From positions 1 through 64,000 of the forward strand of contig JAISJP010000004.1 in assembly GCA_031261455.1 (NCBI GenBank): a DNA stretch of 64,000 bases, in the 5' to 3' direction. A model generated the notes under the pieces. That model saw nothing but the letters and a program-made list of their open reading frames with translations, searched no databases and had not been told where the DNA came from. Origin of the DNA: Propionibacteriaceae bacterium. GTDB taxonomy: Bacteria > Actinomycetota > Actinomycetes > Propionibacteriales > Propionibacteriaceae. The position numbers and the translations under genes were made by a program. The stretch's first letter is position 1. Every line of letters starts with the position of its first letter. Of this stretch, positions 37,009 to 49,216 are shown one piece after another.

Positions 37009-37050
37009 CCTGTGGATAACTTGTTCCACGTGAATCGCGTTATCCACAGG
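37009..37050 (+). promoter_or_regulatory. Inverted pair of DnaA boxes upstream of ssb
   Basis: A perfect 12-bp inverted repeat (37009-37020 and 37039-37050) with an 18-nt spacer. Each arm contains the consensus DnaA box TTATCCACA (37040-37048 direct; 37011-37019 reverse). It lies 67 bp before the ssb start. The remaining gap (36881-37008) shows nothing recognisable. Confidence 0.75.
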
Positions 37051-37116
37051 CAGATGGTCTCGCGGATAATTTCGCGCAACTCTCCTCATAGTTAGTGCAA
37101 AGAGAGGAGTTGCGAC

Positions 37117-37614
37117 ATGGACACATTGGTCGTAATGAATGGGTACCTTGGCAGCGAGGTAGAGTTTCGCGAGGGTGAGTTCCCAGAGGGCGGAAAGTAC
37201 GTCTTTGCGTGGTTTTCGCTGGGATGTACGCCCCGGTTCAAGACTGCGAAAGGCGAGTGGAGGGACGGCGAGACGACGTGGATCACGGTCCACTGTTCCC
37301 GCTCACTGGCTGACAATGTGCGGTTCTCACTGCGCAAGGGCGATCCGGTTATCGTGGTTGGCAAGCTGACCACTCGAGTTTTCGAGCACTCCGATGGCTC
37401 GGGCAAGGGCAGCACGTTGCGCGTTGAAGCAAGCGGGGTTGGGCACGACCTCAGCTTGGGGTGCTCGACGTATCGCAGGGTCAAGCCAGCGCCGAAGGAA
37501 CCTCAGCAGAGCGATGCCGAGGCCGAGATGGCGTTGAGCGTTGCCGTAGACGAGACCACAGGCGAGATCGAGATTCCAATTGGAGACGACGCTGAGAAGC
37601 AGTTGGCGGCCTAG
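37117..37614 (+). CDS. ssb: Single-stranded DNA-binding protein
   Basis: OB-fold protein of 165 aa: VVMNGYLGSEVEF, FAWFSLGCTPRF, WITVHCSRSLADNV and DPVIVVGKLTTRVF follow the beta-strand pattern of SSB, with Arg/Trp/Phe positions suited to stacking on DNA bases. The C-terminal 50 residues are acidic and flexible but lack the DDDIPF-type tip used to recruit repair partners, suggesting an accessory SSB rather than the main replication protein. GGAG lies 7 nt before the ATG. An 8-bp stem (37075-37082 with 37107-37114) overlaps this ribosome site, and two DnaA boxes lie upstream, so replication-linked or autogenous control is possible. Confidence 0.85.
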   Translation: MDTLVVMNGYLGSEVEFREGEFPEGGKYVFAWFSLGCTPRFKTAKGEWRDGETTWITVHCSRSLADNVRFSLRKGDPVIVVGKLTTRVFEHSDGSGKGSTLRVEASGVGHDLSLGCSTYRRVKPAPKEPQQSDAEAEMALSVAVDETTGEIEIPIGDDAEKQLAA

Positions 37615-37678
37615 GCAGCAACAGTAGTGGTGCGCTGCGACAGCGGCGGATGAGCGGTCAGGGGGTTGCTCTGGCATA

Positions 37679-37709
37679 ATTGCTTGGGCGCACAAGTCGC
37701 CTGAGCAAT
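37679..37709 (+). promoter_or_regulatory. 12-bp hairpin directly before the ettA ribosome site
   Basis: ATTGCTTGGGCG pairs with CGCCTGAGCAAT (two G-T pairs) around a 7-nt loop, ending 3 nt before AAGGAG. A CATAAT -10-like box (37675-37680) overlaps its left edge, so it may be a DNA operator rather than an RNA stem. Confidence 0.45.
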
Positions 37710-37730
37710 CCCAAGGAGCACAAAACCAAA

Positions 37731-41497
<3,767 letters not shown>

Positions 41498-42940
41498 CTA
41501 AGCGGAAGCCAACATGGCATCGGCGTCAGGGTCCTTGACCACAAGCATGGCGGCAAACCCTAGGATGAGCACGAAGATGATGCCGAGAATGCCCCAGTGG
41601 GTGGCGTTGTCCGAACCGGTGACGCTGGCACCGATGGCGATGGCGACGGTGTAGCAGGCGGGAGCCAGGAACGAGACGGCGCGGCCAGTGGTGGCATAGA
41701 GGCCAAACACCTCGCCCGCGTGACCCGCCGGGATGAGTCGCGCCAAGTACGAACGCGACGCGCTCTGCGCCGGGCCAACAAACAGACACAGGCCCATACC
41801 CGCAATCCAGAACACCGTCTTGCCACCGTCATGCAGCAGGAAGACGGCGGTGGCCATGGCGATCAGGAACACCAGCGACGTCAAAATCACCTTGCGGGGG
41901 CCAATTTTGTCGTCCAACAGACCGAACAGCATGGTGGCGACACCAGCAACAATGTTGGCTGCGGCACCAAAGATGATGACCTCGCCCGGCGAAAAACCAA
42001 ACGTCAACGACGCGATGACCGCACCGAACGAGAAGATGGCGTTCAGGCCATCGCGGAAGAAAGCGGAAGCAACCAAGAAGACCACCGTCTGTCGCGAAAT
42101 CTTCCACAGCCTGCCGATAGAGCGCACCAACTCGACATACGAACCAACGACCCCCAGCCCCTTGTGCTTCTCGGCACCGGGAATGTGGCGGTCCTGAATG
42201 CTGATGAACATCGGCAGGGTGAACAGCAGAATCCACACCGCGCTGCCCAGCATGGTCAGCCGCACGCCAAGGCCGTTGAAACCCTCTTGTATGAGAATCT
42301 CTTCGCCGGTGGCCGGGTCGATACCACCCGCAGTCACCGAATCATAAGACGAGATGCCCATGAAGTTGCCCGCAGCGATCAGGCCGAAGTTGAACAGCAG
42401 CAAGCTGACGATGCCGCCCATGTAGCCCATGCCCCAACCGAAACCGGAGATGCGCCCCACGTTGCGTCCGCTGGCAACCTCGTCCAGCACCGAGTTGTTG
42501 CTCACCTGCGCAATCTCGGAGATGACGGTGCCAATCGCCAGCAACGCCAAGCCGGGGATGAGGAACGACGGGCTCGGTTTGATGAAGAACAGCAGCGCGG
42601 TGAGCCCGGCCAAACCCCACGTGTACCAGCGCAGGTCGCGCATCGTCGAGTTGTTGCGGTCAGCATTTTGGCCCAAAACCGGAGCCAGCAATGCCACGAA
42701 AACGCCCGCAATGGACGTGGTGAGACCCAGCGCCTGCGACGTGTAGTTTTTGCTGCCGAACTCCTCGCCCACCAGATAAACTGCGAAGACGAAGGTGATA
42801 ACAATAGTGTTGTACGGCTGTGTGCCCCAGTCCCACAGCGCCCACGAGAGCACCTTCTTGCCAGACGTCGGTTTGGCCGAGTCTAGGGCCAATCCGGGAG
42901 AAGCCAGTGTTTCTTCGGGGGACGCCGTAGTCGTACTCAC
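41498..42940 (-). CDS. MFS transporter of the UMF1 (Atg22-like) type
   Basis: Membrane transporter of 480 aa with about twelve helices. SWALWDWGTQPYN near residue 31 is close to the WALYDWANS motif of the UMF1 family, and the long gap between helices 6 and 7 is typical. Relatives in yeast export amino acids from the vacuole; bacterial substrates are unknown. The start is GTG 42938-42940 without a ribosome site; TACCCT (42948-42953, minus strand) ends 7 nt upstream, pointing to a leaderless mRNA. It stands alone, between parE and pyrG on the same strand. Confidence 0.85.
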   Translation of the reverse strand: MSTTTASPEETLASPGLALDSAKPTSGKKVLSWALWDWGTQPYNTIVITFVFAVYLVGEEFGSKNYTSQALGLTTSIAGVFVALLAPVLGQNADRNNSTMRDLRWYTWGLAGLTALLFFIKPSPSFLIPGLALLAIGTVISEIAQVSNNSVLDEVASGRNVGRISGFGWGMGYMGGIVSLLLFNFGLIAAGNFMGISSYDSVTAGGIDPATGEEILIQEGFNGLGVRLTMLGSAVWILLFTLPMFISIQDRHIPGAEKHKGLGVVGSYVELVRSIGRLWKISRQTVVFLVASAFFRDGLNAIFSFGAVIASLTFGFSPGEVIIFGAAANIVAGVATMLFGLLDDKIGPRKVILTSLVFLIAMATAVFLLHDGGKTVFWIAGMGLCLFVGPAQSASRSYLARLIPAGHAGEVFGLYATTGRAVSFLAPACYTVAIAIGASVTGSDNATHWGILGIIFVLILGFAAMLVVKDPDADAMLASA

Positions 42941-43254
42941 GTTACCAAGGGTACAGCTTCAACTAGTTGCTCGCACACCTATAGCCAAGGTTCGAGACGG
43001 ATATTCGGCGAAACCATGCCATATTGGGATACCCACTAGGGGTATTCGGCGGTTCTGCCAAGATACTGGGGATGCACTCCGCAACACGCTCACGCTAGCC
43101 TTTCGACGCCTCGAAGGTCCGCCACACATATTGATTGAGGCGACCCCGGAGAGCACCATGGGTCTGACACTCCCTAGTTGTCGGTGTGCCTCACAAGTCT
43201 CAGGGTAGCCCCCGAGATGTCAAAGAGATTGGTTAAAACACAGCGGTTTAGGCA
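42941..43254. other. Intergenic region between the MFS gene and parE
   Basis: No coding potential is evident in about 314 bp. Visible structures are a TCGA-centred hairpin near 43099-43118, a repeated TATTCGGCG (about 43012 and 43043), and CTAGTTGTCGG at 43174-43184, an inverted echo of the parE 3' end (43265-43275). A TTGACA on the minus strand (about 43217-43222) could be a -35. Confidence 0.45.
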
Positions 43255-43268
43255 TACGAAAAGCCCGA

Positions 43269-43301
43269 CAACTAGACGTCGATGCGACTGCCGTCTAGTT
43301 G
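43269..43301 (-). terminator. parE terminator hairpin overlapping its last codons
   Basis: CAACTAGACG (43269-43278) and CGTCTAGTTG (43292-43301) form a perfect 10-bp stem with a 13-nt loop. On the minus strand it is followed by TCGGGC and then TTTT (43259-43262). The stem encodes the final residues QLDGSRIDV and the stop codon. Confidence 0.7.
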
Positions 43302-45335
43302 GAAGGCGCCGTCGATTATGAACTCCTTGCGGGGGCCGACGTCGTTGCCCATTAGGCGCTCGAAGACTTCTTCGGCGGCTAGGGCGTCGTCTACCGTGAT
43401 GCGACGGAGGACGCGACCGGCAGGTTTCATGGTGGTGTCGGCTAGTTGGTCGGCGTCCATCTCGCCTAGGCCTTTGTAGCGTTGCGGTTCTTTGAAGGAG
43501 ACGCCACGTTTGGTCAGCTCGGCGAGTTTGCGCTCGTACTCGGGGTCGGAGTAGGTGTAGATGTACTTCTCTTGACCCTTCTTGGGGCTGGTCAGCTCGA
43601 AGCGGTGTAACGGCGGCACGGCGGCGTAGATGCGGCCCGCCTCCACCATTGGGCGCATGTATTTGAAGAACAGCGTAGCCAGCAGGCAGCGGATGTGCGC
43701 ACCATCGGAGTCGGCGTCCGACATGAAGATCACCTTGCCGTAGCGGATGTTGTCGATGTCGAAAGTGCGGCCCGACCCGGCACCGAGCACCTGGATGATG
43801 GACGCACACTCCACATTCTTCAGCATGTCCGCCAGACTGGCGCGCTGCACGTTGAGGATCTTGCCGCGGATGGGCAGCAGGGCCTGAAACTCGGAGTTGC
43901 GCGCTAGGTTTGCCGTGCCAAGAGCGGAGTCGCCCTCCACGATGAAAAGCTCGGTTTTCTCAATGTCGGACGAGCGGCAGTCCTTCAGCTTTGTCGGCAG
44001 GGATGAGGACTCCAGCGCGTTCTTGCGACGCTGGTTCTCCTTGTGGGCACGAGCGGCAACGCGAGTGCGGGACGCCCCCACCACCTTCTCCATCACCAGG
44101 CGCGCCTGCGGGCGTTCGCTGGGCTTTTGGGACGTAAGGAAGCGAGTTAACTCCTCTTCTACCACCTTAGCAACCAAGCGGGTCACAGGGGGCGTGCCGA
44201 GCACCTCTTTGGTTTGGCCCTCAAACTGCGGCTCGGGCAGACGCACCGTGACGATGGCGGTCAGGCCCTCAAGAATGTCCTCCTTGATGACCTCCTCGCC
44301 GGCCTTCAAGATGCGAGTGCCTTCCAGCGACTTAGTGAACGCCCTTGTCAAACCGCGTTCAAAGCCTTGTACGTGGGTGCCGCCCTTTGGGGTGGCGACG
44401 ATGTTTACGAAGGAGCGCTCGATGGTGTCGTAGCCCATGCCCCAGCGCAGTGCGATGTCAACGTCCAGTTGGCGCTCCACGTCGGTGGGCACCATGACTC
44501 CGTGCTCGTCGTGCATGGGCACGGTCTCGGTGAAGTGCTCGGTGCCTTGTAGCCGCAGCACGTCGGTGACGCGCTCGTCGGCGCTCAGGAACTCGACAAA
44601 CTCGGTGATGCCCAGCTTGAAGTAGAACTCCTCGTGCGCCTGCTCGTCCGCGACGCGACGGTCGGTGACGTTCAGTCGCAGGCCGGGCACTAGGAAGGAC
44701 GTCTGTCGGGCACGCTCAACTAACTGCTGGAACGACAGTTGCGCCTCTTTGAGGAATATCTGACGGTCCGGCCAGTAGCGCACTCGGGTGCCGGTGGTGG
44801 CTTTTGCCGTCTTGCCAAGCTTGCGGATGCCGCTGGCTTGGGTGAACGGTGCATCTGGGGTGTCACCGGCGAAAGTGCCGGGCACGCCACGCTGGAAACT
44901 CATGGCCCAGGTGAAGCCCTCGCGGTCAACCTCCACGTCCAGACGGGACGACAGGGCGTTGACTACTGATGCGCCCACGCCGTGCAGGCCGCCCACAGCG
45001 AACGCAGAGTCGAACTTGCCGCCGGCGTGCAGCTTGGTGTAGACCACCTCGACGCCGCTCAAGCCGGTCTTCGGCTCGATGTCAACGGGGATGCCGCGAC
45101 CGTGGTCATGCACCTCAATGGAGCCGTTGCTGTTCAGCCAGACCTCTACGTGATCGCCCGCGCCCACCAGAGCCTCGTCCACTGCGTTGTCGATGATCTC
45201 CCACAGGCAGTGCATCAGGCCGCGCGTGTCCGTGGAGCCGATGTACATGGCGGGGCGTTTGCGGACAGCCTCCAGCCCCTCAAGAACAACTAGATTCTTG
45301 GCACGGTAATCACTGCTCGGCGTCGCTTTCGGCAC
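43272..45335 (-). CDS. parE: DNA gyrase/topoisomerase IV subunit B (ParE type)
   Basis: Type IIA topoisomerase ATPase subunit of 687 aa. The GHKL ATPase (about 10-220) has EIIDNAVDEALVGAG and the lid GGLHGVGASVVNALS. The transducer follows, and the TOPRIM domain has FIVEGDSALGTANLARN and FMSDADSDGAHIR. EGDSALG in place of the EGDSAGG of true GyrB is characteristic of the second actinobacterial B subunit. It needs a ParC/GyrA-type partner, not present here. The start GTG 45333-45335 has no ribosome site; TAAACT (45344-45349, minus strand) ends 8 nt upstream, so the mRNA is probably leaderless. An open frame 60 codons further upstream is low-complexity and not part of the protein. Confidence 0.93.
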   Translation of the reverse strand: MPKATPSSDYRAKNLVVLEGLEAVRKRPAMYIGSTDTRGLMHCLWEIIDNAVDEALVGAGDHVEVWLNSNGSIEVHDHGRGIPVDIEPKTGLSGVEVVYTKLHAGGKFDSAFAVGGLHGVGASVVNALSSRLDVEVDREGFTWAMSFQRGVPGTFAGDTPDAPFTQASGIRKLGKTAKATTGTRVRYWPDRQIFLKEAQLSFQQLVERARQTSFLVPGLRLNVTDRRVADEQAHEEFYFKLGITEFVEFLSADERVTDVLRLQGTEHFTETVPMHDEHGVMVPTDVERQLDVDIALRWGMGYDTIERSFVNIVATPKGGTHVQGFERGLTRAFTKSLEGTRILKAGEEVIKEDILEGLTAIVTVRLPEPQFEGQTKEVLGTPPVTRLVAKVVEEELTRFLTSQKPSERPQARLVMEKVVGASRTRVAARAHKENQRRKNALESSSLPTKLKDCRSSDIEKTELFIVEGDSALGTANLARNSEFQALLPIRGKILNVQRASLADMLKNVECASIIQVLGAGSGRTFDIDNIRYGKVIFMSDADSDGAHIRCLLATLFFKYMRPMVEAGRIYAAVPPLHRFELTSPKKGQEKYIYTYSDPEYERKLAELTKRGVSFKEPQRYKGLGEMDADQLADTTMKPAGRVLRRITVDDALAAEEVFERLMGNDVGPRKEFIIDGAFQLDGSRIDV

Positions 45336-45578
45336 GTCTACTAAGTTTAGCGGAGCCGACCGACAAAGCGGGTGAGGCGCTCCGATGCCCGCTAGTGGAC
45401 CCTGTGGCGGCGCGCAGAGAGCGGCGGGAAAGCGGGGACTGTACAACAGGGCCAGGGGAAGGAGGGGGATGTACACAGGGCGACAGGAAGAAGCCCGACG
45501 ATGGGCGGCGGGCAAGAGGTGCGCACGCCAGATAGGGAGAAAAGATGGGACGCGTGCAAGGTGACGGCGAGAGAGTTA
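45336..45578. other. Purine-rich intergenic region upstream of parE
   Basis: No supported gene. The plus strand is strongly G/A-rich from about 45410 to 45560, with an imperfectly repeated GGGACTGTACAACAGGG-like unit (about 45435 and 45469). A degenerate copy of the dispersed palindromic repeat lies at 45395-45424. Confidence 0.5.
45395..45424 (+). repeat. Dispersed palindromic repeat, degenerate copy
   Basis: Retains GTGGACCCTG, GCGCGCAGAG and the final G of the 30-bp family but has lost most pairing in the arms. Assignment is tentative. Confidence 0.35.
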
Positions 45579-45628
45579 ACACACAAGTGGCTCCGGAACC
45601 GGTCAGGGTTTCGGAGCCACTTGTGTGT
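45579..45628 (-). terminator. Strong hairpin terminator after meaB
   Basis: Perfect 17-bp inverted repeat (45579-45595 with 45612-45628) extended by an inner GAACC/GGTTT pairing. It lies 37 bp past the meaB stop. On the minus strand TTAACTCTC follows, a weak U-tract; the stem alone is very stable. Confidence 0.8.
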
Positions 45629-45665
45629 CTTAGAACAACCGTGCCCTAGGGCGCGGCGTTAGCGC

Positions 45666-46832
45666 TTAGCTGAACCAGGTTTCGGGGACACTGGCGCCGA
45701 ACTTCTCTAGGATCCTTTCGGCGGCGTCCACGGCACTGGCGGTGCCGCGCATTACGGCTTGCTCGGCAAACGCCAGATCGGCCTTCAGGGACGGCAGGTG
45801 CCGCACTGTGTCGAGCAGGGCACTGTCGATCAGGTTCCACATCCAGTCGCGCTGTTGCACGGCACGGCGAGCTTCCAGACCACCAGACGAAGACAGCGAG
45901 TCGCGGTGCTTCAACACCTCGTCCCACAGCTCCAGCAAGCCCGTGCCGGTGTAAGACGACGAGGTCAACACCGGTGGAACCCGAGAGTTGGAACCGGAGT
46001 TGATGAGCTTCATTGCCACCATCAACTCGCGCGCGGCTACGCGGGATGCCTGTTCGTTGTCGCCGTCGGCCTTGTTGACGGTGATGACGTCGGCCATCTC
46101 AAGGATGCCCTTCTTGATGCCCTGCAACTGGTCACCAGCGCGCGCCAGCGTGACCAGCAGGAAGGTGTCAACCATGCCTGCCACGGCAACTTCGGACTGC
46201 CCCACGCCGACGGTTTCGATGAGGACGACGTCGTAGCCAGCAGCCTCGCAAATCAACATTGCTTCGCGAGTAGCACGTGCCACGCCACCAAGATGGTTTC
46301 CGGACGGTGATGCCCGGATGTAGGCGTTGTCTGATTGGGCCAGCTCCCCCATGCGGGTGCGGTCGCCCAGAATCGAACCGCCAGTCTTTGACGAGGACGG
46401 ATCCACCGCAAGCACTGCGATCTTGTGACCCTTCTCGATTAGTTTGACGCCCAACGCGTCGATGAACGTGGACTTTCCTGCACCGGGAACACCGGTGATG
46501 CCAACTCGCACCGACGGGGGACGAGGAGTTCCTTCACGAAGCAGACGCAACAGTTCGTATGCCATCACGCGGTCTTCGATTTTGTGGGACTCCACAAGAG
46601 TGATTGCGCGAGCGATGTGCCTGCGCGAATTGTTGACGACGCCTTCAGCGATCTCGCCGAGTGTCATCTGTCCACGAGTTTCCATTCGGGCGCGAATCGC
46701 GGCCATAACAGCCTCTGAATCGACTCGCTGTCCTCCACCAACTACGGCGATGGAACCCAAACTCCAGTCTGCAACTTCCTCCTGTCCAAAATTGAGTTGA
46801 CTACCTGGATCCACTTTTTCCGGCTCAGCCAT
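45666..46832 (-). CDS. meaB: Methylmalonyl-CoA mutase-associated GTPase MeaB (ArgK)
   Basis: G3E-family GTPase of 388 aa that guards adenosylcobalamin loading and reactivation of methylmalonyl-CoA mutase. ITGVPGAGKSTFIDAL (P-loop) is near residue 110, with AVDPSSSKTGGSILGDRTRM (switch and metal site), VIVETVGVGQSE-like LIETVGVGQSEVAV (G3), and TVNKADGDN (G4). About 60 N-terminal residues before the LVESHKIEDR helix are longer than usual. The start ATG 46830-46832 has AAGGAAGGAAG upstream. It follows mutB after a 227-bp gap holding a hairpin, consistent with lower expression than the mutase. Confidence 0.94.
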   Translation of the reverse strand: MAEPEKVDPGSQLNFGQEEVADWSLGSIAVVGGGQRVDSEAVMAAIRARMETRGQMTLGEIAEGVVNNSRRHIARAITLVESHKIEDRVMAYELLRLLREGTPRPPSVRVGITGVPGAGKSTFIDALGVKLIEKGHKIAVLAVDPSSSKTGGSILGDRTRMGELAQSDNAYIRASPSGNHLGGVARATREAMLICEAAGYDVVLIETVGVGQSEVAVAGMVDTFLLVTLARAGDQLQGIKKGILEMADVITVNKADGDNEQASRVAARELMVAMKLINSGSNSRVPPVLTSSSYTGTGLLELWDEVLKHRDSLSSSGGLEARRAVQQRDWMWNLIDSALLDTVRHLPSLKADLAFAEQAVMRGTASAVDAAERILEKFGASVPETWFS

Positions 46833-46976
46833 GGATCTTCCTTCCTTGTGTTTTTGTGGCAATCCTGCCACTACAAATCTTAGATTAGAACGATGCCCGG
46901 CAGGCGGCTTTTGCAGATTATCTTCACGTAATCTGCACGCGGAAACCTGTGAGGTAATTCTGGTCTAGATATGGGG

Positions 46977-47010
46977 AAGCCGGGAGCACTCAGATGAGCA
47001 CTCCCGGCTT
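46977..47010 (-). terminator. Intercistronic hairpin between mutB and meaB
   Basis: AAGCCGGGAG (46977-46986) pairs with CTCCCGGCTT (47001-47010), 10 bp with a 14-nt loop that can extend pairing. There is no U-run on the minus strand, so partial termination or mRNA processing is more likely than complete termination. Confidence 0.6.
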
Positions 47011-47059
47011 ACCACCTTGGGAACAGTTAGCGCCTAAGCACTAAATGCACTTATGGCTA

Positions 47060-49216
47060 CTAGGCGTACTTTGCAGTCAGCTTGGTGAGCAAGTCAACAG
47101 CCGATTCGGCGATGACGGTGCCTGGCGGGTAGATGGCATCAGCGCCACCGGCATAGACTTCAGCGAAGTCCTGCTCGGGGATAACGCCACCGATGACGAG
47201 GAGGATGTCCTCGCCGCCGAGCTTGTTCAGTTCCTGACGCACGGCAGGCAGCAAGGTCAAGTGACCAGCAGCCAGCGACGAGAAGCCGACGATGTGAACG
47301 TCGTTGTCGATGGCCTGACGGGCCACCTCTTCCGGCGTTGCGAACATCGGGCCCACATCAACGTCCATGCCGAGGTCGGCAAAGGCGGTCGAGATGACCT
47401 TCTGGCCACGGTCGTGACCATCCTGACCGATCTTGGCAACGAGGATACGCGGCTTGCGGCCGGTCTTCTCGGCGAAAGCCTCAACGAGTGCCTTTGCTTC
47501 GTCCACCTTCGGATCACTCCCAACTTCAGCGGTGTAAACACCGGAGATGGTACGGATCTGCGCGGTGTGGCGGTTAAAGACCTTCTCCAACGCATCCGAG
47601 ATCTCGCCCAGCGAAGCCTTCGCGCGACCAGCGTCGATCGTCAGCTTCAACAGGTTGCGCTCCGGATCGGTGGGATCAGGGTTGGCAGCGGCCCACGTGA
47701 GGCGATCCAGCTTCTCGGCAACCTCGACAGCGTCGCGCTCTGCACGCAGCTTCTCGAGCTTTGCAACCTGCTGTGCACGCACAGAGGAGTTGTCGACCTT
47801 CAGGATCTCCGGAACCACGTCGTCATCAATCTGGTACTTGTTCACACCAACGAGAACCTGCTTGCCAGCATCGATACGAGCCTGGGTACGGGCAGCGGAT
47901 TCCTCGATACGCATCTTCGGAATGCCCTGCTCAATGGCCTTGGCCATGCCACCGGCAGCCTCGACCTCTTGGATGTGCGCCCAGCCCTTCTTCGCCAGAT
48001 CGTAGGTGAGACGCTCGACATAAGCCGAACCACCCCACGGATCAGCAGACTGCGTGGTGCCGGTCTCCTGCTGAACGAACAGCTGGGTGTTACGGGCGAT
48101 ACGTGCAGAGAAGTCGGTCGGCAATGCGATGGCCTCGTCCAACGAGTTGGAGTGCAGCGACTGGGTGTGGCCCTGGGTTGCGCCCAAGACCTCCAGGCAG
48201 GTGCGGCCAACGTTGTTGAAGACGTCCTGGGCGGTCAGCGACCAGCCAGAGGTCTGCGAGTGGGTACGCAAGGAGAGCGACTTGATGTTCTTCGGGTTGA
48301 ACTGGTTGACCAGCTTGGCCCAGAGCATACGAGCGGCGCGCAACTTGGCGATCTCCATGAACGGGTTCATGCCGATGCCCCAGAAGAACGACAGACGCGG
48401 TGCGAAGTCGTCAACGCCGAGGCCCACGGACTCGCCAGCGCGGATGTAATCCACGCCGTCGGCCAAGGTGTACGCCATTTCGATGTCGGCAGTAGCGCCG
48501 GCTTCCTGCATGTGATAGCCGGAAATCGAGATGGAGTTGTACTTCGGCATGTTGTGGCTGGTGAACGCGAAGATGTCGGAGATGATCCGCATCGACGGAG
48601 CCGGCGGGTAGATGTAGGTGTTACGAACCATGAACTCCTTGAGGATGTCGTTCTGGATCGTGCCGGCGAGCTGTTCAGGCTTGACGCCCTGCTCCTCAGC
48701 GGTAACGATGTAGAACGCCAAGATCGGCAGCACTGCGCCGTTCATGGTCATGGACACGGACATCTGATCTAGCGGGATACCACTGAACAGGGTACGCATG
48801 TCGTAGATCGAGTCGATAGCCACACCAGCCATGCCGACGTCACCCGCAACGCGGGGGTTGTCGGAGTCATAGCCACGGTGGGTAGCGAGGTCGAATGCCA
48901 CCGAGAGACCCTTCTGACCGGCAGCAAGGTTGCGACGGTAGAAAGCGTTGGACTCTTCAGCAGTGGAGAAACCCGCGTACTGACGGATCGTCCAAGGCTG
49001 GTTGGTGTACATCGTCGAGTACGGCCCGCGAAGGTACGGGGGCAGGCCCGGGTAGGTGTGGAGGAAATCCAAACCAGTCAGGTCGCTGTCCGAGTAGAGC
49101 TGCTTGATGTCAATCAGCTCCGACGGCACCCAAGGCGCGCCTACCTGCGGGGCGGTCTGCCCGGCAGGAGCGGTAATCGACCCAAGGTCGATGGTGTCAA
49201 AACGTGGGATGCTCAC
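47060..49216 (-). CDS. mutB: Methylmalonyl-CoA mutase large (alpha) subunit
   Basis: Catalytic subunit of 718 aa that interconverts succinyl-CoA and (R)-methylmalonyl-CoA using adenosylcobalamin. The TIM barrel (about 40-560) has [15 protein letters not shown] and [14 protein letters not shown]; the C-terminal B12 domain has the cobalt-ligating His601 in GQDGHDRG (DxHxxG). The GTG start overlaps the mutA stop by 4 nt (GTGA), ensuring equal synthesis. With MutA it forms the heterodimer found in propionibacteria and other actinobacteria. The operon sits behind a cobalamin riboswitch. Confidence 0.97.
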   Translation of the reverse strand: MSIPRFDTIDLGSITAPAGQTAPQVGAPWVPSELIDIKQLYSDSDLTGLDFLHTYPGLPPYLRGPYSTMYTNQPWTIRQYAGFSTAEESNAFYRRNLAAGQKGLSVAFDLATHRGYDSDNPRVAGDVGMAGVAIDSIYDMRTLFSGIPLDQMSVSMTMNGAVLPILAFYIVTAEEQGVKPEQLAGTIQNDILKEFMVRNTYIYPPAPSMRIISDIFAFTSHNMPKYNSISISGYHMQEAGATADIEMAYTLADGVDYIRAGESVGLGVDDFAPRLSFFWGIGMNPFMEIAKLRAARMLWAKLVNQFNPKNIKSLSLRTHSQTSGWSLTAQDVFNNVGRTCLEVLGATQGHTQSLHSNSLDEAIALPTDFSARIARNTQLFVQQETGTTQSADPWGGSAYVERLTYDLAKKGWAHIQEVEAAGGMAKAIEQGIPKMRIEESAARTQARIDAGKQVLVGVNKYQIDDDVVPEILKVDNSSVRAQQVAKLEKLRAERDAVEVAEKLDRLTWAAANPDPTDPERNLLKLTIDAGRAKASLGEISDALEKVFNRHTAQIRTISGVYTAEVGSDPKVDEAKALVEAFAEKTGRKPRILVAKIGQDGHDRGQKVISTAFADLGMDVDVGPMFATPEEVARQAIDNDVHIVGFSSLAAGHLTLLPAVRQELNKLGGEDILLVIGGVIPEQDFAEVYAGGADAIYPPGTVIAESAVDLLTKLTAKYA

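Noticed and set aside
37009..37050. Possible replication origin because of two DnaA boxes
   Set aside because: Only two boxes, no dnaA/dnaN genes, no AT-rich unwinding tract; a regulatory site is more likely.
42961..43010. GGTTCGAGAC resembling a tRNA T-arm
   Set aside because: No flanking 5-bp T-stem, anticodon arm or acceptor stem could be formed; no tRNA gene was found in the window.
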